Source: JBDSYA01 sp039925865
GTDB taxonomy: Bacteria > Bacteroidota > Ignavibacteria > Tepidaquicellales > Tepidaquicellaceae
DNA length: 10,408 nucleotides
Direction: 5' to 3'
Assembly (NCBI GenBank): GCA_039925865.1
Contig: JBDSYA010000149.1
Location: forward strand, 1 to 10,408
Shown: one piece after another, positions 1 to 6,862 of the stretch
Position numbering within the stretch: the stretch's first letter is position 1
Layout of the letters: each line of letters opens with the position of its first letter
Position numbers and translations under genes: made by a program
Notes under the pieces: model-generated
Told to the model about the DNA's origin: nothing
Seen by the model: only the letters and a program-made list of their open reading frames with translations
Databases searched by the model: none

Positions 1-552
1 TATCCGGAAATGTATAATAAAAGTAAAATTGAATTTGATGCTTATCTTGCTGAATTGAATAAATTTGAAAAAAATACAGAGCGTTATACTAAGCCTGTTT
101 CTGAGGCTGACAGACAGGACCTTATGAAAATTCAATCTTCATTTCTTAATTTGCTCAATAGCATTATTGATAAAAATTATAATGAAAGAAATTTTTTCAC
201 AACATTTGAAATTGAACAGGAAAAGAATGAAAGATTTGGTAAAGATTATACAAGAGTTCCAAAAGGTCTGTTGATCAATTACAATAAAAGTAAAGATTAT
301 GTTGATTATGCAGAGCCAGATTTCGAATATACAATAACCGATAAAAATGATTATCATCATAATTTTATTATGAATGCTTATTACAGCGGTTATCTTACCC
401 GTGCAAATTATCTTATGAATTATTCAAAATTCAATGAAGCCGAAAGCCTTATCAATAAAGCCCTGGCAATAAAGCCAAATGTTCCTGATGCAAAGCAATT
501 ACAAACAAAACTGAATCAGCTGAGATCAATACCGAAAGACGGAGAAAATTAA
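1..552 (+). CDS. C-terminal part of a TPR-containing protein, probably DUF2723-type membrane protein (left-truncated)
   Basis: The reading frame is open from base 1 to the TAA at 550-552, so the gene very likely begins to the left; the ATG at 10 has no clear ribosome site and is probably internal. The visible 183 residues are soluble, with no membrane segment. A tetratricopeptide-like helical pair lies near bases 390-490, ending in the typical ALAIKPN turn (small and bulky residues spaced as in a TPR, then Pro-Asn). Upstream, an aromatic stretch after ERNFFTTFE followed by a VPKGLLINY block resembles the tail of DUF2723 proteins (TMEM260-like predicted O-mannosyltransferases of Bacteroidetes and relatives), which end in a soluble region with TPR-like repeats. 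That assignment is from memory of the family pattern; the membrane catalytic part would be outside the window. The Omp85 gene follows after one base, so the two are probably cotranscribed. Confidence 0.55.
   Translation, partial: YPEMYNKSKIEFDAYLAELNKFEKNTERYTKPVSEADRQDLMKIQSSFLNLLNSIIDKNYNERNFFTTFEIEQEKNERFGKDYTRVPKGLLINYNKSKDYVDYAEPDFEYTITDKNDYHHNFIMNAYYSGYLTRANYLMNYSKFNEAESLINKALAIKPNVPDAKQLQTKLNQLRSIPKDGEN
541..544 (+). promoter_or_regulatory. Shine-Dalgarno GGAG supporting the TTG start at 554
   Basis: GGAG lies 9 nt upstream of the TTG codon and within the last codons of the preceding gene. It decides for TTG at 554 over the in-frame ATG at 584, which has no such site, and suggests translational coupling across the 1-nt gap. 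Confidence 0.6.
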
Positions 553-553
553 T

Positions 554-1963
554 TTGATATTTTTATTTTTGAATATTGGGTTCATGTTTATTCTGGCTGG
601 TATCAGTGCTGCAAAAATAAATCCTGATTCAACTAATAAGAAAGCAGATTCAGTAGCTGTTATGCAGAATATTTTTGTGAATAAAATTTTGATCGCAGGA
701 AACGAAGTGACTGATGATGAAATTATCAGAAGAGAATTATCGATCAAAGAAAATTCCATTTTAAATATTTCAGAACTTGAAGAGGATGTCAAAAGAATTT
801 ACAGGCTGGGATTATTTAATAAAGTTGATGTGATGCCGGTTCCTACGGAGGTTAATAATAAGTTCAATCTTCTTATTCTTGTTGAAGAAAGATTTTACAT
901 TTTGCCGCTGCCTCAGGGAGGATTTCGGGATGGGGAATTTTCAAAATTCTGGGCAGGATTAAATGTCCGCTGGAATAATTTTCGCGGAAGAAATGAAACC
1001 GCCGGATTAAGCTTTGGTATCGGTTATGAACCATTTATTAATGTCAGTTATTCCGTGCCGTGGATAGGGAAGGATGCACATTTCTTTTCTTCAGCTGATG
1101 TCAGCTACTCAAAAAATTTCAACAGGAGCCTTATCGCGCTTAATGATACTACCACCAATACGATCCCTGCAACTTCAGATAATTTTGCCAATTATAATTT
1201 TAATGCTTCATATTCACTCGGCAAGTATTTTTCTAAAGACCTTTCAATATCAACAAGATTTAAATATCATATAATCGAAACTTCGCAGTATGAATCGGGC
1301 AGGACAGTCTCGAAGGATGGTAAAGATAACTTTCTTACATTTTCGGTTAACGGCACTTTCGATACTAGGAATTCGACCGAGTATACTCTTGCCGGATCGT
1401 ATTATTCTCTTCTTTATGAAAAATTCGGATTTGGAAAACTTTTCGATTTTAACAGGATCAATTTTGAAACGAAAAAATTTATCCCGATCAAACTTGGCCG
1501 CGATTATGCTGTAACATTTGCATCGAGAACTATCGGAGCTATTTCATTCGGAGGAAAGATACCAACTTACCTTTACGAATTTTTCGGTTATGATAAACTA
1601 ATCAGAGGTTATAAAAAAATAGTTTTCGAAGGAGAAAACCAGTTAGGAATTTTCAGTGAACTCAGAATACCTGTGATAGATCCGTTTTACATTAAAGGCG
1701 AACAAATTCCTATTGCTAAAAAAATTTCCATGCTGAAAAAACTGAATTACAAGTTTGGATTGTATGCTACGATATTTTTTGATGCCGGTGGTGTTTGGAA
1801 TAAAAATAATAACTTTTTTGATACAAAGTTCAGGAATGGATTTGGTGTCGGTCTTAATTTTATTCTGCCGTTCGGTTTTGTTGGCAGGACAGATCTTGCA
1901 TTCCGAAAAGAACAAAAAAGATTTATACCACAGATCGTTATTGATCTTGATGCATCTTTTTAA
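554..1963 (+). CDS. Omp85/BamA-family outer membrane protein with a single POTRA domain
   Basis: This is a 469-residue member of the Omp85 superfamily, which inserts or translocates proteins at the outer membrane. Residues 1-20 are a hydrophobic signal peptide. One POTRA domain spans about 39-113 (ILIAGNEVTDDEI, then the helix ending RIYRLGLFNKVDV, then LLILVEER). The rest is a beta-barrel (surface antigen D15 type), with the family's conserved R-G-Y loop motif at 351-353 and an FDAGGVW strand near the C-terminus, ending in Phe. E. coli BamA has five POTRAs and about 800 residues and TamA three, so this is a compact form, not the housekeeping BamA. The start is TTG at 554; GGAG at 541-544 sits 9 nt before it, the only good Shine-Dalgarno in the window, inside the end of the preceding gene, which implies coupling. 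An ATG at 584 would shorten the signal peptide. Substrate is unknown. Confidence 0.88.
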   Translation: MIFLFLNIGFMFILAGISAAKINPDSTNKKADSVAVMQNIFVNKILIAGNEVTDDEIIRRELSIKENSILNISELEEDVKRIYRLGLFNKVDVMPVPTEVNNKFNLLILVEERFYILPLPQGGFRDGEFSKFWAGLNVRWNNFRGRNETAGLSFGIGYEPFINVSYSVPWIGKDAHFFSSADVSYSKNFNRSLIALNDTTTNTIPATSDNFANYNFNASYSLGKYFSKDLSISTRFKYHIIETSQYESGRTVSKDGKDNFLTFSVNGTFDTRNSTEYTLAGSYYSLLYEKFGFGKLFDFNRINFETKKFIPIKLGRDYAVTFASRTIGAISFGGKIPTYLYEFFGYDKLIRGYKKIVFEGENQLGIFSELRIPVIDPFYIKGEQIPIAKKISMLKKLNYKFGLYATIFFDAGGVWNKNNNFFDTKFRNGFGVGLNFILPFGFVGRTDLAFRKEQKRFIPQIVIDLDASF

Positions 1964-1968
1964 ATTTG
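1961..1968 (+). promoter_or_regulatory. Candidate Bacteroidetes-type -7 box (TAAATTTG) for rsmE
   Basis: TAAATTTG matches the TAnnTTTG consensus and a TTG at 1941-1943 lies 17 nt upstream, within the known spacing for the -33 element. The box overlaps the stop codon of the Omp85 gene. Transcription would begin at about 1974-1976, directly at the rsmE ATG (1977), giving a leaderless or nearly leaderless message. Several chance matches to this motif are expected per strand in 10 kb of such AT-rich DNA. Confidence 0.3.
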
Positions 1969-1976
1969 ATTTTTAA

Positions 1977-2702
1977 ATGGAATATTATTACACACCTGCC
2001 GAAAATGTCGATATTAAAAATAATCTTTTAGTAATAGACGGAATTGAATTCAGGCATTTAACTAAAGTTCTGAGGAAAAAAGAAGGTGACCAGATCAATG
2101 TTACCGACGGATTGCTGAATATTTATGAATGTAAAATTTCTAAAGTTGAAAGTTTAAAGATAGTTTGTAATATTTCCGCGACAAAATACAATCTTTATGA
2201 ACCTGATATTAACCTGACTTTGTATATATCACCTTTAAGAAATATTTCGAGATTCGAATTTGCCATTGAAAAGGCGGTTGAGCTTGGCGTGAAATTTATT
2301 CAGCCTGTTGTGACTGATCGTACAATATCAAAAGGTAAGTTTGGAAATTCAAAGTTGGAAAGGTTCAGGAAAATAATCGTTGGAGCTATGGGACAATCTC
2401 AAAGGTGTTACCTGCCATTAATGAATAACAATATCAAATTTCAGGAGATGATTGATGCGACTGCTTCTGTCGAAAATAAAATAGTCATGTATGAATATTC
2501 TGACGGAAATAATAAGTACAAGCGCGTTAAAAATTATAAAGATGCCGCAGTATTGATCGGGTGCGAGGGAGGTTTTACAAATGAAGAAATATCCCAGCTC
2601 TTGGCAAATTCATGGCATGTGCTGTCATTAGGCGAAAGAAAATTCAGATCAGAAACTGCTGCGATAATATCTTTGCATGAAATTTTGTCAGGTGTAAGAT
2701 AA
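1977..2702 (+). CDS. rsmE: 16S rRNA (uracil(1498)-N(3))-methyltransferase RsmE
   Basis: RsmE transfers a methyl group from S-adenosylmethionine to N3 of U1498 of 16S rRNA in the 30S subunit. The 241-residue length is normal for the family. The N-terminal PUA-like RNA-binding part carries the HLTKVLRKKEGD block (residues about 27-38). The SPOUT (trefoil-knot) methyltransferase part shows KAVELGV, then PVVTDRT, then the Q-S-Q-R motif, the glycine-rich GCEGGF loop at 195-200, and LGERKFRSETA at 218-228, which matches the family's LGxRxLRxETA cofactor loop. The first loop is usually GPEGG; here the proline is Cys196. The ATG at 1977 is the natural family start and follows the Omp85 stop by 13 nt with no Shine-Dalgarno. 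It may be read through from upstream genes or from its own promoter-like box at 1961-1968. Confidence 0.95.
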   Translation: MEYYYTPAENVDIKNNLLVIDGIEFRHLTKVLRKKEGDQINVTDGLLNIYECKISKVESLKIVCNISATKYNLYEPDINLTLYISPLRNISRFEFAIEKAVELGVKFIQPVVTDRTISKGKFGNSKLERFRKIIVGAMGQSQRCYLPLMNNNIKFQEMIDATASVENKIVMYEYSDGNNKYKRVKNYKDAAVLIGCEGGFTNEEISQLLANSWHVLSLGERKFRSETAAIISLHEILSGVR

Positions 2703-2756
2703 ATTGCTTCAATGACATTTTAAAAATTTTACTAAATACATGTTAAACTATTCTCC

Positions 2757-3578
2757 TTGAAAAAAATTATTTTTTCCATACTGCTGATATTATTAATTTT
2801 ACCATCATTTTGTTTTTCTCAAAAAAATCCTTCTTTAAAATTCTCAGTTGGACTCGCAATTCCTGCGGGCGAGCTGGGCGGAAATTTTATCTTCACAAAC
2901 GATTCGGGAGTTTCATTCATTGATCAGAATTTTTTGAAAGAAAATTACGCAACTTCAACAGGTGCCACAATTACAGGCACGCTAAAATTTCCTCTTGAGA
3001 AAAGCGGAATTCTAAATGGAACATTTATAGGCTCGTACTCCTACTTCAATGCGTTTAAGAGAAAATTCCTGGGAACAACTGTCCAAAATAGTTTAGTTGT
3101 TCCTGTTACATTCGACAGAAGGTTCAGTGCTTCAACTTTCGGAATTGGTATTGAATTAAACCCTGTTCCCGAAGCGAAGATAAGCCCATTTGTAAATACA
3201 AACCTTACACTCAATATCCTGAGCTTAACATTGACTAGAAATGAATTCTCAAATGCTTTTTTCAATGATGCTTTCAGAATAGGCGTGCTGACAAATGCCG
3301 GTGTCGCGATTAAGATCAATAATGAATATTCAGTTATGATAGGAGGCAGTTATCATTTAAGCAACTTACTTCTGAAAAGCAGCAGTGATAATATTAATGA
3401 CAGGGCAGAGTTCGGCAGGGAAGGCATTCCATTCAATGATGGTGAAGGTTTGATTTATACAAATCTTTCAAATCCTGATCAGTTTCCTGCACAGGTAATG
3501 GGAAAAACTAAGAATGTAAATTGGTGGAATATTAATATAGGATTAAATATTGCATTAGGAAAAACAAAGAAAAAATAA
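2757..3578 (+). CDS. Secreted protein, probable small outer-membrane beta-barrel, function unknown
   Basis: A 273-residue protein starting with a textbook signal peptide: MKK, a hydrophobic core at 4-20, and probable cleavage after CFS at 19-21, leaving Gln22. The start is TTG at 2757; no ATG or GTG is available upstream in frame before non-coding sequence, and the MKK start fits well. The mature part is rich in alternating polar and hydrophobic stretches with many glycines and aromatics, such as GTFIGSYSYF near 88-97, FGIGIELNPVPEAKISPFVN near 128-147, and YSVMIGGSYHLSNL near 191-204. The C-terminal strand NINIGLNIALGK is followed by a Lys-rich tail. This pattern is typical of outer-membrane beta-barrel proteins in Bacteroidetes and Ignavibacteria. 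I recognise no specific family. It sits 54 nt after rsmE and is separated from the cytochrome gene by 37 nt. Confidence 0.7.
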   Translation: MKKIIFSILLILLILPSFCFSQKNPSLKFSVGLAIPAGELGGNFIFTNDSGVSFIDQNFLKENYATSTGATITGTLKFPLEKSGILNGTFIGSYSYFNAFKRKFLGTTVQNSLVVPVTFDRRFSASTFGIGIELNPVPEAKISPFVNTNLTLNILSLTLTRNEFSNAFFNDAFRIGVLTNAGVAIKINNEYSVMIGGSYHLSNLLLKSSSDNINDRAEFGREGIPFNDGEGLIYTNLSNPDQFPAQVMGKTKNVNWWNINIGLNIALGKTKKK

Positions 3579-3579
3579 T

Positions 3580-3587
3580 TATATTTG
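3580..3587 (+). promoter_or_regulatory. Candidate Bacteroidetes-type -7 box (TATATTTG) upstream of the cytochrome gene
   Basis: TATATTTG is an exact TAnnTTTG match in the 37-nt gap between two genes, and would start transcription near 3593, giving a leader of about 20 nt before the ATG at 3616. The -33 element is poor: only TTAG at 3555-3558 lies at a suitable distance (21 nt). Position makes it plausible; motif frequency in AT-rich DNA tempers this. Confidence 0.35.
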
Positions 3588-3615
3588 CTGGAAATTTATT
3601 TAATCAAATTTATAT

Positions 3616-4407
3616 ATGAAAACTGTCAAATTTTTTTACGTTTACATCTATATTTTATGTTTTGTGTTGACAAGTGTAATAATTATTAGTTGCGGAAAAG
3701 AAAATAAATCGAATCAAACTACTTCTCAGGAAACGAAGGATGACACTACCAGAAAAAAGTCAGCTGATCAGAAAACAACTGACTCACCCGGAAAGCAATT
3801 ATTTTATACAAAATCTTCTGAGAATAATATAGCATGCGCTGATTGTCACAGCGACGGTACAAACTCCGGTACAGCTTTAACAAAATATTTTTCAAACATT
3901 CAGGGAGCTGATAAAAGAACTTCTACTTACCATGGTAAATTCAAAGGCGGTGAAGTTACAGCTAACGCAGGAGGAGCAACTGTCTGCTGGCAGGAATACA
4001 TGAGAATGAAAACTTCAATGTCGGAAGCTCAAATAAAATTTATGAATGAATATTATGCATCGACTGCTTTAACAGATGCATTGCCTGAACTCACTTATGA
4101 AACTATTGCATTGCCTGTAAAAGATAAATCCAAACTTAAGGAAGAGCAGAAAGCAATAATGGAATTGAAAGGTGATCCTGCAAACGGAGAAAAGATGTTC
4201 AACAACTCCTGCGGATTTTGTCATTCAGAAAACTCTACAGTGAAAAAAGTACCTGGTGTGCTTGAAGAATTTGAAGGTAACGTGAAATCTATAACTTTTA
4301 ATGTAAGACTGGGAGACGGAGCAATGCCATTTTTTAAGAAAAATGTTTTGAGCAACCAGGAAGTGGCGGATATTTCAGCTTACCTTTTAAAGAATAGCGG
4401 ACAATAA
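3616..4407 (+). CDS. Diheme c-type cytochrome lipoprotein
   Basis: A 263-residue lipoprotein cytochrome that probably carries electrons in the periplasm or at the outer membrane. Residues 1-25 form a signal peptide ending in the lipobox I-I-S-Cys26. A Ser/Thr/Lys/Gln-rich linker runs to about 57. Heme site one is CADCH at 74-78 and heme site two is CGFCH at 199-203. Domain two is a normal class I cytochrome c: GDPANGEKMF before the heme, and Met237 in GDGAMPFF as the likely distal ligand, followed by the helix EVADISAYL. Domain one has no clear distal Met; Cys124 and the Met residues 129, 131 and 135 lie in the equivalent region. TsdA- and SoxA-like cytochromes use Cys at this place, but I cannot assign the protein to either. 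No redox partner is adjacent on the same strand; it converges on nuoL. Confidence 0.88.
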   Translation: MKTVKFFYVYIYILCFVLTSVIIISCGKENKSNQTTSQETKDDTTRKKSADQKTTDSPGKQLFYTKSSENNIACADCHSDGTNSGTALTKYFSNIQGADKRTSTYHGKFKGGEVTANAGGATVCWQEYMRMKTSMSEAQIKFMNEYYASTALTDALPELTYETIALPVKDKSKLKEEQKAIMELKGDPANGEKMFNNSCGFCHSENSTVKKVPGVLEEFEGNVKSITFNVRLGDGAMPFFKKNVLSNQEVADISAYLLKNSGQ

Positions 4408-4453
4408 TTTTTACGGAAAGAAGTTTTTAAAAAAAATAATTTTAATTAAAGAT

Positions 4454-6367
4454 TTATACAAATAATAAATATAATATTATTATAACTACACCTCCTACAG
4501 ATATAGTTGAATAATCCTGTATGATACCAGTCTGAATTTTTCTCCAGTCAAATCCTATATTGGAAACATACCTTGCAATTCCGTTTACAAAACCATCAAT
4601 GATTTTAACATCAAATATTTTCCATAAAAACCCTTCAGAAGTTTTCTGTATTGGTTCTACAATAACCTTATCATAAACCTCATCAAGGTAATATTTATTT
4701 TCAAGAACTTTTCCAAAACCTTTAGATGGTTCGAAAACCTGCGCTTTAGAATATTTTTTGTATGCCAGAAAAATACCAATGAGAGAAGTCAATATTGCCA
4801 AACCTATAAGAAGATATTCAGTTGCATGTGAAGGCTGATCAACCGGATGGATTGCAGCAAGAACAGCATTAGATTTTGCGAATACTGGATTAAGCCAGTC
4901 CATAAGATACGTCGGCATGCCGTACAATTCCGGAATACCAATAAATCCACCTATAACTGAAAGTACCGCAAGTATTATAAGGGGTATGGTCATAGTGAGT
5001 GGGGATTCGTGAGGATGCACGTGCTTCTCATCATATCTTGGCTTTCCGTAAAATGTCAATGTTACCAAGCGGAACATATAAAATGCAGTTATACCTGCAG
5101 TAATAAGTCCAAGAACCATAAATGGTGCACCAATTTCCTTATACGTTTCAAACAAAATTGCATCTTTACTGAAAAATCCGGAGAGCGGGGGAATGCCTGC
5201 GATTGCAAGTGTGCCCACTAAAAATGTTGCATAAGTAATTTTCATTTTACTTTTCAATCCGCCCATCTTCAGAATATCCTGTTCATCATGCATTCCGTGT
5301 ATGACCGAACCGCTTCCTAAAAATAATAGTGCTTTGAAAAATGCGTGTGTAATTAAATGAAAAATTGCTACCCAATAAACTCCTGTTCCAAGCGCAATAA
5401 ACATAAATCCTAATTGCGATACAGTTGAATATGCCAGAATCTTCTTAATATCATTCTGTTTAATAGCAATTGTTGCTGCTAATATTGCTGTTATAAGTCC
5501 CACAAAAAATATTATCTGTTGTGCAACAGGAGACATCGCGTATAAAAGGGAAGTTCTCGCGATCAAATAAACACCAGCTGTTACCATTGTAGCAGCATGA
5601 ATAAGAGCTGAGACGGGTGTAGGTCCAGCCATTGCATCAGGGAGCCACACGAATAAAGGGATCTGAGCAGATTTACCTATCGCACCCAGAAATAAAAGTA
5701 ATGCAATTGTTAAAAGCAAAGGTTCACCGAGCTGATATTGTGACAATCCTTCGAGGAACTTGGAGATTTCAAGAGTATTAAAATTAGTATATACATAAAA
5801 CATTGCCAGCATAAATCCAAAATCTCCTATCCTGTTAACAATGAAAGCTTTTTTTGCCGCATCACCTGTGAATTTTTTCTCATACCAAAATCCAATAAGG
5901 AAATATGAACATAGCCCCACACCTTCCCAGCCAAGAAAAACCAATAGGAAATTATCGGCTAAGATCAGGTTAAGCATTGCAAATATAAAAAGATTTAGGA
6001 ATGCGAAAAACTTTGCAAAACCGGGATCGCCGTGCATATAACCAATAGAGTAAAGATGAATAAGAGAACCAATTCCTGTGACTATTAAGAACAATGAAAT
6101 TGAAAGTGGATCGATAAGATAAGCATAATTCACACTGAAATTTCCGGCGTGGATCCAGTTGTAAAAGTTAATCACCACAGATCGTGATGAAGGTTCCATT
6201 GACTGAAGTTCAAAAAAATAAATTACTCCTATAATAAAAGGAATGAAAATACAAAGCGTTGAAATTGCGCCTACAAGTTTTTCATTTTTTATTTTTTTGC
6301 CGATAAGGCCACAGAACAGAAAGCCAAGCAGGGGAAGAAGTGTAGCAAGATAAAAAGAATTTACCAT
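4454..6367 (-). CDS. nuoL: NADH-quinone oxidoreductase subunit L (complex I proton-pumping subunit)
   Basis: NuoL is the distal antiporter-like subunit of the complex I membrane arm and translocates protons as quinone is reduced. The 637 residues are full length (E. coli 613), almost entirely transmembrane helices. Conserved functional residues are visible: Glu148 in LGWEGVGLCSYFLIGFW, Asp182, Lys232, His257 in the PTPVSALIHAATM block, His338 and His341, Lys345 in HAFFKALLFLGSGSVIH, and Lys401-Asp402 in GFFSKDAIL. The C-terminal segment YDKVIVEPI to the end matches the lateral helix and last membrane anchor that separate NuoL from NuoM, NuoN and Mrp subunits. The ATG at 6367 overlaps the nuoK stop by 7 nt, so the two are translated together. 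Downstream there is no nuoM or nuoN; the next gene is convergent, 46 nt away. Confidence 0.96.
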   Translation of the reverse strand: MVNSFYLATLLPLLGFLFCGLIGKKIKNEKLVGAISTLCIFIPFIIGVIYFFELQSMEPSSRSVVINFYNWIHAGNFSVNYAYLIDPLSISLFLIVTGIGSLIHLYSIGYMHGDPGFAKFFAFLNLFIFAMLNLILADNFLLVFLGWEGVGLCSYFLIGFWYEKKFTGDAAKKAFIVNRIGDFGFMLAMFYVYTNFNTLEISKFLEGLSQYQLGEPLLLTIALLLFLGAIGKSAQIPLFVWLPDAMAGPTPVSALIHAATMVTAGVYLIARTSLLYAMSPVAQQIIFFVGLITAILAATIAIKQNDIKKILAYSTVSQLGFMFIALGTGVYWVAIFHLITHAFFKALLFLGSGSVIHGMHDEQDILKMGGLKSKMKITYATFLVGTLAIAGIPPLSGFFSKDAILFETYKEIGAPFMVLGLITAGITAFYMFRLVTLTFYGKPRYDEKHVHPHESPLTMTIPLIILAVLSVIGGFIGIPELYGMPTYLMDWLNPVFAKSNAVLAAIHPVDQPSHATEYLLIGLAILTSLIGIFLAYKKYSKAQVFEPSKGFGKVLENKYYLDEVYDKVIVEPIQKTSEGFLWKIFDVKIIDGFVNGIARYVSNIGFDWRKIQTGIIQDYSTISVGGVVIIILYLLFV

Positions 6368-6663
6368 TTAAGAATATTAATTTCATCAATATTAACGGAT
6401 TCTTTATTTCGGAATAATGCTATTACAATAGCGAGCCCAACTGCGGCTTCAGCAGCGGCTACTGTCATCACTATGAAGACAAATATTTGGCCATTTATAT
6501 TTCCAAGATATGCAGAAAAAGCAACCAATGTTAGATTAATGGCATTTAGCATTAGTTCGATACACATAAAAATTATAATAGCATTTCTTCTTATGAGTAC
6601 CCCGATGACACCAATGCAAAATAACACTGCGCTTGTAAGAAGATAATAATTTATTTCAATCAT
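6361..6663 (-). CDS. nuoK: NADH-quinone oxidoreductase subunit K
   Basis: NuoK is a small three-helix subunit of the complex I membrane arm that contributes to proton transfer between the quinone end and the antiporter-like subunits. From the ATG at 6663 it is exactly 100 residues, the usual size. The two essential membrane glutamates are at the family positions: Glu36 in FMCIELMLNAINL and Glu72 in VAAAEAAVGLAI. The frame continues upstream to an ATG at 6738, but those 25 extra residues have no family counterpart and lie over promoter-like sequence, so I chose 6663. The stop overlaps the nuoL start. Upstream there is no nuoJ: a 199-bp gap leads to an unrelated gene, so nuoKL looks like its own two-gene transcription unit. 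Confidence 0.95.
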   Translation of the reverse strand: MIEINYYLLTSAVLFCIGVIGVLIRRNAIIIFMCIELMLNAINLTLVAFSAYLGNINGQIFVFIVMTVAAAEAAVGLAIVIALFRNKESVNIDEINILKW

Positions 6664-6862
6664 AGTTGCAAAAATAAAGATTTTAAGTTTTAAATAAAAC
6701 ATATTTGTAAAAGGAATTTTTAAAGAGTTAATTTTCAAAATTACTATAAATCAGATATACAAAAGGGAAGGCAACATTAAAAATTTAAATGTATAAAACA
6801 ATAACCAAATATCTAACTTTACATAATGTATATTATAAAACAACTCTTTAGTCGTTCTCATT
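6664..6862. other. AT-rich spacer upstream of nuoK
   Basis: No convincing coding sequence is seen in these 199 bp. They hold the candidate nuoKL promoter, a perfect 10-bp direct repeat TATAAAACAA at 6792-6801 and 6834-6843, and an 11-bp palindrome TACATAATGTA at 6820-6830. The repeats read TTGTTTTATA toward nuoK. In DNA this AT-rich such repeats may be accidental. No GC-rich terminator stem for the upstream leftward gene is visible. Confidence 0.45.
6736..6764 (-). promoter_or_regulatory. Candidate promoter for nuoK-nuoL
   Basis: On the minus strand, TAATTTTG (6743 down to 6736) is an exact TAnnTTTG box, and TTTTG (6764 down to 6760) sits 16 nt upstream as a possible -33 element. Transcription would begin near 6729, giving a leader of about 65 nt to the nuoK ATG. 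A second -7 match, TATTTTTG (6676 to 6669), lies just before the ATG but has no -33 partner. Both may be chance matches. Confidence 0.3.

Noticed and set aside
10..12. ATG at 10 as the start of the first gene
   Set aside because: The frame is open to base 1 with no stop, there is no ribosome site, and the protein looks like a C-terminal portion of a larger protein.
3041..3319. 92-codon minus-strand open frame inside the beta-barrel gene
   Set aside because: It is the antisense shadow of a well-supported gene and shows no domain-like composition. The same holds for other open frames inside the Omp85, nuoL and kinase genes.
4408..4453. A- and T-runs between the convergent cytochrome and nuoL genes as a bidirectional terminator
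   Set aside because: Only an AT palindrome (TTTAATTAAA) is present and no GC-containing stem; this is not enough to call a terminator.
6664..6738. 25-residue N-terminal extension of nuoK from the ATG at 6738
   Set aside because: NuoK from 6663 has the standard length of 100 residues and standard glutamate positions; the extension has no family counterpart and covers likely promoter sequence.
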